DNA of 64,000 nucleotides. Source: UBA5266 sp964610025 (lineage in GTDB: Bacteria; Bacteroidota; Bacteroidia; Bacteroidales; WCHB1-69). Positions 18,241-26,156 of the stretch are shown here, piece after piece; the stretch's first letter is position 1; each line of letters starts with the position of its first letter. A program made the position numbers and the translations under genes. The notes below the pieces were generated by a model, which had not been told where the DNA came from, made no database searches, and saw only the letters and a program-made list of their open reading frames with translations. The DNA lies in the NCBI GenBank assembly GCA_964610025.1, contig CAZSTX010000002.1, positions 1 to 64,000 on the forward strand, in the 5' to 3' direction.

Positions 18241-18933
18241 ATGTCCAATCAGCATATTCGTATTTTATTAGTTGACGACGAACAAGATATATTAGAATTT
18301 ATTAGTTATAATTTAAAAAAAGAAGGTTATCAAGTGTTTACTGCTAATAATGGGAAAAAGGCTATTGAAAAAGCTTTGACAATCAAACCTCATTTGATTT
18401 TATTAGATGTAATGATGCCTGAATTAGATGGCATAGAGACTTGCTTGGCAATAAAAACTTATCCTAAACTTTCACAAACTATCATAGCTTTTCTTTCTGC
18501 TCGCGGAGAAGATTATACAAAAATTTCCGGATTAGATTCTGGTGCAGACGATTATATTACTAAACCTATTCATCCTAAAATGTTGTTGTCAAAAGTAAAA
18601 TCATTGTTAAGGAGAACCATTGACGACTCATTGTTAGAGTGTAATTATCAGCGGATTACATTAAAAGATATTGTTATTGATAGAGAATGTTATATTGTTA
18701 TTTGTAAAGGGGAAAAAATATTACTACCTCCTAAAGAGTTTGATATATTGTGGTTGTTAGCTACAAAAATAAATAAAGTTGTTAGTAGAAATGAAATCTA
18801 TCATCAGTTATGGGGCAATAAAATAATCGTTGGTGATAGAACGATTGATGTACATATTCGTCGTTTGCGAAAACATATTGGGATAGAAAATATTAAAACT
18901 ATCAAGGGGAAAGGTTATCTTTATGAAGAATAA
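18241..18933 (+). CDS. OmpR/PhoB-type response regulator, orphan
   Basis: A 230-residue two-component regulator. The receiver domain (about 1-125) has the acidic pocket LLVDDEQD, the phospho-acceptor Asp 56 in LLDVMMPELDG, and the conserved Lys in DYITKPIHP. The C-terminal winged-helix domain (about 135-230) ends with the recognition region TIDVHIRRLRKHIG and GKGYLYEE. No histidine kinase gene lies beside it, so its partner is encoded elsewhere. It overlaps nothing, but its stop codon runs straight into the A-run that is the T-tail of the oppositely oriented rnpB. Confidence 0.95.
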   Translation: MSNQHIRILLVDDEQDILEFISYNLKKEGYQVFTANNGKKAIEKALTIKPHLILLDVMMPELDGIETCLAIKTYPKLSQTIIAFLSARGEDYTKISGLDSGADDYITKPIHPKMLLSKVKSLLRRTIDDSLLECNYQRITLKDIVIDRECYIVICKGEKILLPPKEFDILWLLATKINKVVSRNEIYHQLWGNKIIVGDRTIDVHIRRLRKHIGIENIKTIKGKGYLYEE

Positions 18934-18938
18934 AAAAA

Positions 18939-19298
18939 ACAGCAATTCTATAAGCCGGATTCTGTGTGCTGATATATCAGCCTTTCTGTCATTTATCTGG
19001 GATATTTATCACTAAATACCTCTATCGACCCACCCTCCGAGATTGGACGAGCAGCCCTCAAGCCTCGGTTTACATGGTCTTTCAACTCGTAAGGTTTACC
19101 CTACGGCATAGTCGCCTATCCCATACGTGAGCTCTTACCTCGCGTTTTCACCCTTACCTTTTAAAAGGCGGTTGTTTTCTGTGGCACTATCTGTACTTGC
19201 TGTTACAAGCCCTTCCCGTTAGGAAGTACGATGCTCTGCGTTGTCCGGACTTTCCTCTATATCAAATATATTAATATAGCGACAGAACGAATTGCTGT
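18939..19298 (-). ncRNA. rnpB: RNase P RNA, bacterial class A
   Basis: Catalytic RNA that trims tRNA 5' leaders. Read on the minus strand, the conserved regions appear in order: GAGGAAAGTCCGGAC near the 5' end, GCCACAGAAAACAACCGCC, GGTAAGGGTGAAAACG, GTAAACC, AGATAAATGACAGAA, and AATCCGGCTTAT near the 3' end. The P1 helix closes the molecule: ACAGCAATTC at the 5' end pairs perfectly with GAATTGCTGT at the 3' end. A run of T follows (minus strand, 18938 to 18932) and acts as the terminator. The 5' end lies about 3 bases after the stop codon of the YciO-like gene, and I see no TAnnTTTG box for it. Confidence 0.95.
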
Positions 19299-19301
19299 TG
19301 T

Positions 19302-19919
19302 TTATTCAATGAACGATACATCTCCTTTTCCTTTTCGTAAAATCGTAATTTCGTTATCAATACAACGAATGACAGATGAAGGTTCAAAACCTCCAGCACC
19401 ACCATCAATCATTATATCAACAAGTCCATTATATTGTTCGTATATAAGTTCAGGATCTGTGTAATATTCTAAAAAATCATCTTTAATTTTTAAAGAAGCA
19501 TTTAAAATAGGATTTCCTAATTCTTCTACAATAGCACGAGCTATATTGTTATCTGGAATACGAATTCCCACTGTTTTCTTTTTCTGTATATGTTTAGGGA
19601 CGTTGCTATTCGCTTCTAAAACAAAGGTGTAAGGACCTGGCAATACTTCTTTCATTAATTTAAAGACAGTGTTATTTAAAGGAAGTGTATAATCTGATAA
19701 ATTTTTTAAATCGTAACATATAAAAGAAAAATTTGATTTTTCTTTTATCTTATTTGTTAAAAAACATAAACGTTCCAATGCTTTTGTATGGTATAAATCA
19801 CATCCGATACCATAAATTGTATCGGTAGGATAAATAATAATACCTCCATTTTTTAAACAATCAACTATTTGATTGATATGGCGTTCGTTAGGATTATTTT
19901 CATATAGTTTTAACAGCAT
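19302..19919 (-). CDS. YrdC/YciO-family protein (L-threonylcarbamoyladenylate synthase-like)
   Basis: A 205-residue protein of the TsaC/Sua5/YciO fold, which in TsaC makes the threonylcarbamoyl-AMP used for the t6A base of tRNA. Visible: IIIYPTDTIYGIGCDL, LPGPYTFVLEA, VGIRIPDN and a late GFEPSSVIRC. Wording such as FSFICYDLKNLSDY is closer to YciO than to TsaC, so the exact activity is uncertain. The gene starts 22 bases after the SRP RNA and ends 3 bases before RNase P RNA; no separate promoter is visible, so it is probably read from the ffs promoter. Confidence 0.88.
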   Translation of the reverse strand: MLLKLYENNPNERHINQIVDCLKNGGIIIYPTDTIYGIGCDLYHTKALERLCFLTNKIKEKSNFSFICYDLKNLSDYTLPLNNTVFKLMKEVLPGPYTFVLEANSNVPKHIQKKKTVGIRIPDNNIARAIVEELGNPILNASLKIKDDFLEYYTDPELIYEQYNGLVDIMIDGGAGGFEPSSVIRCIDNEITILRKGKGDVSFIE

Positions 19920-19941
19920 AAATAATGTTTTTATAAAAAAA

Positions 19942-20038
19942 GGGTAAGCTACTTATATCGCATCGCTCAACCATCTTACCCTTGCTATTTTCCAATCCTG
20001 GGGGAGTTTGACAGGAGCAGATCGTATAAGACTTACCC
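19942..20038 (-). ncRNA. ffs: Signal recognition particle RNA (small 4.5S type)
   Basis: The RNA that binds Ffh to target membrane proteins. About 97 bases. The ends pair as GGGTAAG with CTTACCC, followed inside by CTTATA with TATAAG and GCTC with GAGC, giving a long hairpin. The tip keeps the helix-8 pattern CAGG-xxx-GGAA-xxx-AGCA: here CAGG, ATT, GGAA, AAT, AGCA. The usual UCC/GGA stem below the GGAA loop is replaced by AUU/AAU, and pairing is kept. The motif CTGCTCCTGTCAAAC is typical of Bacteroidota SRP RNAs. Seven T follow the outer helix as terminator, and a -7 box sits 5 bases before the first base. Confidence 0.88.
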
Positions 20039-20043
20039 AATAG

Positions 20044-20051
20044 CAAAAGTA
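20044..20051 (-). promoter_or_regulatory. -7 promoter box of ffs
   Basis: TACTTTTG on the minus strand, ending 5 bases before the first base of the SRP RNA helix, exactly where a promoter for an unprocessed 5' end should be. TTTG lies 15 bases upstream of it (minus strand 20070-20067), slightly closer than usual for the -33 element. Confidence 0.65.
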
Positions 20052-20110
20052 TAATTTTTTTTGAAACAAAATGCAGTTTTTGATTATCTTTTCTTTTAAG
20101 ATGTGTGTTT

Positions 20111-21256
20111 TTAATTTAATATTTTAATGATTTCTTCACATATATAGTGTGCAGCAGTTCCATTGCCGAATAGTGAAGGAAAGTTATTAGGTCGATTTTT
20201 AGTGAAATATTTATATCCTTCTAAAATAGCATTTGATTTAGCATCACTAAGATAGGCAACATTATAAGTTGCCAATTCTTCCCATTCTGTTTCGGCTCGG
20301 ACAATAATACAAGGTTTCTTATAAAAATAAGCCTCTTTTTGTACGCCTCCTGAATCAGTAATAATCATTTGTGCATTTTTTTCTAAATACATCATTTCAA
20401 AAAAAGAAAGGGGAGAAATACGATGGATATATTCATTAGAAAAGAATGTTTTATAAAGTTGTGTGTCTAAATGTGTGTGTAGCATTTTGGAAGCACGTGG
20501 GTGTATAGGGAACAATATATGTTGTTTGTAGTTAGTAATAGCTATTAATCCTTTGACAAATTCTTTTAAACGATTTGCATCGTCTGTATTATGTTGTCGA
20601 TGTAGTGTTGTAAGTATGTAAGAGGGTATTTCTTGTATAAGAGTTTGAAGTTGAGAGTTTGATGTTATATTTTTATTTTCAAAAAATAATGTGTTATCGT
20701 ACATAATATCTCCTGAAAACATAATTTTTTTATTTTTAGGATGATAAATAGGATGTGTATTAAGAGAATATCCTTCTTTTTGAAGGTTTTGCATTGCAGT
20801 TTGTGTAGAACAAAATAAATAAGTAGCTAACTTATCGGTTTCTACTCGATTTATTTCTTCAGGCATCGATTTGTCATAAGAACGCATACCAGCTTCTATA
20901 TGAACTAATGGCACCCCTGTTTTTACGGTAGCTATGGCTCCTGCCAAAGTAGAATAGGTGTCGCCATACACTAAAACGATGGAAGGTTGTTCTTTTAAAA
21001 TAATATTTTTAATTGCATCAACTGCTTTTTGCATCGGAAAAATATTATTATCAGAATGTATATTCAAATTATAAAGAGGTGAATCTAATTGCAATTCTTC
21101 AAAAAAAACAGTTGACATATTATAATCATAGTGCTGCCCTGTATGTAAAATACAATGTTCTATTTGTGAAGAAAAAGTTTTTTTGATTGTTCTACATAAA
21201 GCTGCTACTTTTATGAATTGGGGTCTAGCACCTACTATAGAAATTATTTTATACAT
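20111..21256 (-). CDS. wecB: UDP-N-acetylglucosamine 2-epimerase (non-hydrolysing)
   Basis: Interconverts UDP-GlcNAc and UDP-ManNAc for surface polysaccharide. A GT-B-like fold of 381 residues with GARPQFIKVAALCR at the N-terminus, HTGQHYDYNMS, VYGDTYSTLAGA, HIEAGMRSYDKSMPEEINR, and ITDSGGVQKEAYFYKKPC in the C-terminal nucleotide-binding half: all family hallmarks. It is the last gene of the lptD-mlaE-mlaF-cvpA-wecB run, 10 bases after cvpA. The product may feed O-antigen or capsule; no other polysaccharide gene is nearby. Confidence 0.95.
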   Translation of the reverse strand: MYKIISIVGARPQFIKVAALCRTIKKTFSSQIEHCILHTGQHYDYNMSTVFFEELQLDSPLYNLNIHSDNNIFPMQKAVDAIKNIILKEQPSIVLVYGDTYSTLAGAIATVKTGVPLVHIEAGMRSYDKSMPEEINRVETDKLATYLFCSTQTAMQNLQKEGYSLNTHPIYHPKNKKIMFSGDIMYDNTLFFENKNITSNSQLQTLIQEIPSYILTTLHRQHNTDDANRLKEFVKGLIAITNYKQHILFPIHPRASKMLHTHLDTQLYKTFFSNEYIHRISPLSFFEMMYLEKNAQMIITDSGGVQKEAYFYKKPCIIVRAETEWEELATYNVAYLSDAKSNAILEGYKYFTKNRPNNFPSLFGNGTAAHYICEEIIKILN

Positions 21257-21266
21257 TGCTATTTTA

Positions 21267-21791
21267 TTACTCTATGATTTTGTTTTTATCAACTATTTTT
21301 TTCTCATTAATTATTGTACGTATAGTCTTAATTTTTGGGAGTAAAAATTTAGCCGAAGCGTAAGCAGGTTGATATAAAATTATTTTTTCTTTTGCATTGG
21401 CAGTTAGTATTTTTTCTTGTTTGTCGGCAGAAGTTATATAATAAAAAATAATACCTGCTATAAATAATATTTTAAATGCTCCAAAAATAAAACCTAATAT
21501 TTTATCAAAAAATTCGGGAATAATTAAAGTAATACCAGCTTTAATTATTTTTCCAATTAAAAACACTATAATAATACAAGCAAAAAAAGTTATTGCTAAT
21601 GATATGAGATGTCCTGTTTCGGTTTTAATTCCAATTATTCCTACAGTAATATGCGATAAATAAATACTAGCCCATGCTCCTATTATCAAAGCCAATACGT
21701 AAATAATTTCATAAATAAATCCTTTTTTTATTCCTTTATATCCAAACCAAATCATAGGGAGGATAATGAGTATGTCAATTATTTTTAACAT
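21267..21791 (-). CDS. CvpA-family membrane protein
   Basis: A 174-residue inner-membrane protein with four hydrophobic helices (about 3-20, 26-48, 62-88 and 100-118). The CvpA signature is at the start (IDILIILPMIWFGYKGIKKG) and in the middle (GKIIKAGITLIIPEFFDKIL, then GFIFGAFK). In E. coli CvpA is linked to colicin V export and envelope stress, but its biochemical role is not settled. It lies between mlaF (6 bases) and wecB (10 bases), so it belongs to the envelope operon. Confidence 0.88.
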   Translation of the reverse strand: MLKIIDILIILPMIWFGYKGIKKGFIYEIIYVLALIIGAWASIYLSHITVGIIGIKTETGHLISLAITFFACIIIVFLIGKIIKAGITLIIPEFFDKILGFIFGAFKILFIAGIIFYYITSADKQEKILTANAKEKIILYQPAYASAKFLLPKIKTIRTIINEKKIVDKNKIIE

Positions 21792-21797
21792 TTCTAT

Positions 21798-22550
21798 TTA
21801 TTGAATAGATCTTAATTTTTGTGCAAATTTAGAGGCATATACAAAATCGTTTAATTCTTTATTGTCAGTATGTAATATTTCTTCTTTTATTCCTTTCCAC
21901 CAAAGTTTTCCTTCAAAAATAAAAGATACGGTTTCGCCTATTGCCATCACAGAATTCATATCGTGAGTATTTACGATAGTAGTCATTTTATATTCGTGTG
22001 TAATTTCAGAGATTAACTCGTCTATTAGAAGAGAAGTTTTAGGGTCTAATCCTGAATTAGGTTCATCACAAAATAAATATTTAGGATTTAAGGAAATTGC
22101 TCGGGCAATTGCGACACGTTTTTTCATTCCTCCACTTAATTGTGAAGGGTAAAGTTGATGTGTATCTTGTAAGTTTACACGTTCTAAACAAAAATCGACA
22201 CGGTCGTTTTTTTCAGCATCTGTCATATTGGTAAGCATAATTAAAGGAAATATTACATTTTCTTTCACTGTCATAGAATCGAATAAGGCTCCTCCTTGAA
22301 AAAGTACTCCCATTTCTTGTCGTATGTTTTTACGTTCTTGTTTTGTTAAAGCATAAAAATCGCGATTGTCGTAAAATATTTTTCCTTTATCAGCTTTGTA
22401 TAATCCTATTAAACATTTCATTAACACTGTTTTTCCTGAACCGCTTTGCCCAATAATCAGATTGGTTTTTCCTTGTTCAAAGCTACAATTAATATCGTGT
22501 AGTACTTCTTTTCCATTAAAGTATTTGTATATATTTTCTATTTTCAACAT
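21798..22550 (-). CDS. mlaF: MlaF-type ABC transporter ATPase
   Basis: Cytoplasmic ATPase of an Mla/MCE phospholipid transporter. A 250-residue ABC domain: Walker A GQSGSGKT (34-41), Q-loop near LFQGGALFDSMTV, signature LSGGMKKR (138-145), Walker B YLFCDEPNSGLD (158-169) and switch His in VNTHDM. The wording around the Q-loop (GALFDSMTV) is typical of MlaF. It lies 2 bases after the permease gene mlaE; the likely third subunit mlaD is on the other strand at 27322. Confidence 0.93.
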   Translation of the reverse strand: MLKIENIYKYFNGKEVLHDINCSFEQGKTNLIIGQSGSGKTVLMKCLIGLYKADKGKIFYDNRDFYALTKQERKNIRQEMGVLFQGGALFDSMTVKENVIFPLIMLTNMTDAEKNDRVDFCLERVNLQDTHQLYPSQLSGGMKKRVAIARAISLNPKYLFCDEPNSGLDPKTSLLIDELISEITHEYKMTTIVNTHDMNSVMAIGETVSFIFEGKLWWKGIKEEILHTDNKELNDFVYASKFAQKLRSIQ

Positions 22551-22552
22551 GC

Positions 22553-23359
22553 TTATCCGAGAAATAATTCTGTTAATAATAAATCGAATAATAAAATCAT
22601 AAAACTACTTGCTACCACAGCTTGTGTACTTGTTTTTCCAACTTCTAAAGCTCCTCCTATCGTTTTGTATCCCCAATATCCTGAAATGGAAGACATTAAA
22701 AAAGCGAAGAAAAAAGTTTTAACCAAAGCATAATAAATATCACGCGTTACAAACCATGACCTAATCCCTTCTATGTATTGAGAAGGCGGAACTGTTCCTA
22801 AAAATTCAGAAACTGCCCATCCGCCTAATATTGCTAAAAATATACTAATAATAATTAATAAAGGATTTGTGATAATACATGCTAAAATTTTTGGAAAAAT
22901 TAAATGTGAAGCTGAATTAATTCCCATAGTTTCTAATGCATCAACTTGTTCGGTTACTTTCATCGTTCCTATTTCTGATGCTATTCGCGAACCAATTTTT
23001 CCTGCAAGAAAAATACTTACAATAGTTGGAGCAAATTCGAGAACAATGGATTGGCGTACTACAAAACCAATTGTCCATGTAGGTAATAAAGGATTTTCTA
23101 TTTGCAATTTTGTTTGGATTGTAATTACTGCTCCCATAAAAATCGAGATAATGATGACTATAGGTAAAGAATCGATACATAATCCATTAATTTCATCTAC
23201 TATTTGTTTCCTAAAATATTTATTGTTTTCGGGCTTATCCACTACTCGTTTCATTAATAATAAATATTCTCCCATACGGTGTAAAAAGGTTTCAATAATA
23301 GTGAGACGTTTATTATTAATTGTTAATTGTCCTAATTTTGTCAAAGTTACCTTGTTCAT
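22553..23359 (-). CDS. mlaE: MlaE-type ABC transporter permease
   Basis: Inner-membrane permease of an Mla/MCE lipid transporter, 268 residues. The MlaE family core is clear: an amphipathic N-terminal helix, IVIIISIFMGAVITIQT, ASEIGTMKVTEQVDALETMG (the family's EQ-dAL motif), and about five membrane helices. It is followed immediately by mlaF. It lies 60 bases after the end of lptD, with no promoter box visible in the gap, so it probably shares the lptD transcript. Confidence 0.93.
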   Translation of the reverse strand: MNKVTLTKLGQLTINNKRLTIIETFLHRMGEYLLLMKRVVDKPENNKYFRKQIVDEINGLCIDSLPIVIIISIFMGAVITIQTKLQIENPLLPTWTIGFVVRQSIVLEFAPTIVSIFLAGKIGSRIASEIGTMKVTEQVDALETMGINSASHLIFPKILACIITNPLLIIISIFLAILGGWAVSEFLGTVPPSQYIEGIRSWFVTRDIYYALVKTFFFAFLMSSISGYWGYKTIGGALEVGKTSTQAVVASSFMILLFDLLLTELFLG

Positions 23360-23419
23360 TTATGTATTTATATAAACATTATTTAAACGTTTATTTAATT
23401 TTTTTATTTCAAATTATTC

Positions 23420-26050
23420 TTAATAATCTCTATAGTCTTTATTAAAATCATATTTTAAATCTTTTAACATATCTGCTTTAACATTAATAGAAAATTCAAA
23501 TCCACGTAGATAGCCAAATGGACGCCACTTAAAACCCATTTCCCAACAATGTAAATCTCTGTATATATCAAACGAAGATAAGGAAATACTTTTTGAAACA
23601 AAATCATAACCTGTTATAAATGCAATGCGCCATTTTTCTGTTAGTTGAAATCGACCAGAAAGATTTAAGGTATTGGTCATGTTTTTTGCGTATTTATTTG
23701 TATCGGGTTGATTAAGAATGTAGTATCGATAGTTGTCGGAAAGATTATAATTAAAGGCATAGCTTATGTCAATATTCCATCTGCCAAGTGAGGAAAAACC
23801 TTGTTCGTTGTCGTTTTTCTTAAATGTTTGATCGTTAATTGAATAAGTTAACGATATTGAAAAAGCAGTATTAGATAAGCGAAATAAGCGTTTGTTTTCT
23901 TTTATTTCTAATGTATCAACTCTTCGCCCAGAAGTACCAATAATATAAGGGTCTAATCCTGCATTGAAATTAAGAAATAGTGTTTTCAAAATTGTTGTTC
24001 TTCCTGAAATACTTAGAGGTTGCCAGCACATAGAATCGGCAGTAAAAATATATCGCGATCCAATACTTAAATTTTCTATTAGTGTAATTTTTTTAGTATT
24101 TCCAGTAGAATCTTTTTTATTTACTATTTTCATTTCTAATCTGTTACCAAACATTAAACTTATATCAGCCGATTGTTTTTCGAGAGGTTTGCTAAATAAA
24201 AATCCTTCTGTTGGAGAATAGGTTTTAAGAGTTTTTTCAATTGAATCGTAATAAGATTTAAAATGACTTTTATTGATAGCAGGGATATAACTAAATGATA
24301 ACGAAGGAATAAATTCGTGACGAAAAGCTTGTACTTTCCCTTTTTTCATGCTATACATTCCATATAATGTCGTCTTTAATGTAGAGCTATATACCATATA
24401 GTGGCTTGCAAAAAATCCATAAATGGTATCTCTATTAATTTTTGCTTTCCCATTTGTATCTTGTTCCCAACTGCGTGTTGCTCCTCTAAATTGCCAATAT
24501 TCGTTAAAACGTATGGAATTGTTCCAATCTAAATATTTAAAAATTTTAATTGTGCTCGAAATAGGGATAGTATGAGAAATTCCATATCGCATGTTGTTTG
24601 GTATTTGCTGCGACAGTGCGATACTGTCATATAGTCCTATGTTGTTCACTATAATAGTATTATATGACATTGAAATGTTTTCATACCATCGTAATTTTCC
24701 TACTACGGTTCTTCTCCGTAAGGGATAAAATTGACTAATATTAAAATTAATATTTGGCAATGTCAATTGCATGTATTTAGTTTGTACATTTTGAGATAAA
24801 TCTGCATTAATTCCTAAAGAATAATGATTTTTCCAACTTGTCGAAAAACTGATAGCTGATGTAAAGTTGGTGTTTACATAATCGTTTACTTCGACAATGT
24901 TGCGTTTATTATAATTGCTTGTTATAAAATTGACATCTGCCGTAAAGCGATTACGTGGATGGGCTTTAGGGTCTTGATTATGTTTCCAATTAATTTTAAA
25001 ATCATTCGATTTTACAAACGAAGGAGTAGTTGGTTCACCCGAACGAGTGTTACTGTAAGATGCATCAATAAAACCTGAATATTTATAACGTTTAATATAA
25101 TTTGATTTTGCATTTATAGCAAATGAACCTCGCGTATAAATATCGGCTGTAAGTGCTATATCCACTTTATCTCTGAATGCAAAATACACTCCCATTCCTT
25201 TGAAATAAAACCCTAATTCTATTGATTCTCCATAAGAAGGAATTAAAATTCCATTTCTATGGCCTTTTTGATTGGGAATGATAGCAAAAGGAGCGACTAA
25301 AGGAGTAGGAACGTCTGCTATTTGTAGTTGAATTGGACCGGTAACTATTTTATCGTTGGCTATAGCTTTTGCTTTTTTAAAATAAAACCCATAATGTGGA
25401 TGTTCCAAATTACAAGTTGTAAACGAACCTTTATAAATATAATTAGTGCTATCGTCTATTTTTTTTACTAATTGTCCATGCAAATAACCTTCTGATTCTT
25501 GTGTAATTACATTAACAACTAAACCTTTTTTAGAGTTAAAGTTATATTTAATCTCATACGCTTTAAATTCTGTTTGATTTTGTTTGAAAATAGGATTTCC
25601 CTGCAGACTGTCTGCCGTATCTTTTACCCCACAAGCATATAATTGATGAGAATCAAAATCAATTTCCATATAATTAGATGTCAAAATAATGTCTTCGTAT
25701 TTTACATCAACAAGGTGGTGTAATAAAGCTTTTTTGTTTTTAATATTAAAAACAACTGAATCTTCGGCATAATAATCGACAATAGAACTTATAGCATCTT
25801 TCGATATTTTAAAAAGACTGTCTTTATATTGAGTAGTATCTGTTGCTTGTAAACTGTCAGTGGTAGCAATAGCAATTGTAGAATCAGCACTGCTTATCTC
25901 TTTGGAAATTAATTGCAAACGAGTTGATTTGCTTTGAATAGGAATACTGTCTTTTTCTTGAGCTATTATGATAGAAAAAAAACCTGTAAACAAAATTGTT
26001 TGCAGAGTTAGAAAAAGATGTATATATTTTTTCAACAGATTGCTATACAA
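23420..26050 (-). CDS. lptD: LPS-assembly outer-membrane protein LptD (Bacteroidota type)
   Basis: Outer-membrane beta-barrel that inserts lipopolysaccharide into the outer leaflet. The 876-residue frame has a signal peptide, an N-terminal LptA/OstA-like beta-jellyroll (about 85-220, with YEDIILTSNYMEIDFDSHQL) and the motif SFTTCNLEHPHYGFYFKKAK that marks the start of the barrel. The barrel extends to the C-terminus. No ATG is available: the frame opens at TTG 26050, and TTG 26035 gives a cleaner signal (MKKYIHLFLTLQTIL). It is first in the run lptD-mlaE-mlaF-cvpA-wecB. The partner lipoprotein LptE is not in the window. Confidence 0.88.
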   Translation of the reverse strand: MYSNLLKKYIHLFLTLQTILFTGFFSIIIAQEKDSIPIQSKSTRLQLISKEISSADSTIAIATTDSLQATDTTQYKDSLFKISKDAISSIVDYYAEDSVVFNIKNKKALLHHLVDVKYEDIILTSNYMEIDFDSHQLYACGVKDTADSLQGNPIFKQNQTEFKAYEIKYNFNSKKGLVVNVITQESEGYLHGQLVKKIDDSTNYIYKGSFTTCNLEHPHYGFYFKKAKAIANDKIVTGPIQLQIADVPTPLVAPFAIIPNQKGHRNGILIPSYGESIELGFYFKGMGVYFAFRDKVDIALTADIYTRGSFAINAKSNYIKRYKYSGFIDASYSNTRSGEPTTPSFVKSNDFKINWKHNQDPKAHPRNRFTADVNFITSNYNKRNIVEVNDYVNTNFTSAISFSTSWKNHYSLGINADLSQNVQTKYMQLTLPNINFNISQFYPLRRRTVVGKLRWYENISMSYNTIIVNNIGLYDSIALSQQIPNNMRYGISHTIPISSTIKIFKYLDWNNSIRFNEYWQFRGATRSWEQDTNGKAKINRDTIYGFFASHYMVYSSTLKTTLYGMYSMKKGKVQAFRHEFIPSLSFSYIPAINKSHFKSYYDSIEKTLKTYSPTEGFLFSKPLEKQSADISLMFGNRLEMKIVNKKDSTGNTKKITLIENLSIGSRYIFTADSMCWQPLSISGRTTILKTLFLNFNAGLDPYIIGTSGRRVDTLEIKENKRLFRLSNTAFSISLTYSINDQTFKKNDNEQGFSSLGRWNIDISYAFNYNLSDNYRYYILNQPDTNKYAKNMTNTLNLSGRFQLTEKWRIAFITGYDFVSKSISLSSFDIYRDLHCWEMGFKWRPFGYLRGFEFSINVKADMLKDLKYDFNKDYRDY

Positions 26051-26081
26051 TTTTATTAAATTGAATTTTATATAAAAAAAA

Positions 26082-26120
26082 TTTATACTTTTGTAAATTA
26101 AAATTTTACAAAAGTATAAA
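26082..26120. promoter_or_regulatory. Palindromic promoter region between lptD and the amidase
   Basis: Two perfect 16-bp inverted arms (26082-26097 and 26105-26120) surround 7 bases. Each arm contains an exact -7 box TACTTTTG: plus strand 26086-26093, minus strand 26116-26109. The plus-strand box has a TTG 22 bases upstream (26061-26063), a good -33 element, and would serve the amidase; the minus-strand box would serve lptD with a leader of about 50 bases. The boxes face each other, so both transcripts would start near the centre. The palindrome could also be a regulator site. Confidence 0.65.
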
Positions 26121-26156
26121 AATACAACATAAGGTTTATCTTTAAATTAACAAAAT

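Noticed and set aside
22869..23375. Open frames antisense to mlaE and similar opposite-strand frames elsewhere
   Set aside because: They lie wholly within strongly recognised genes, lack promoter boxes and encode low-complexity sequence; they are shadows of the real coding frame.
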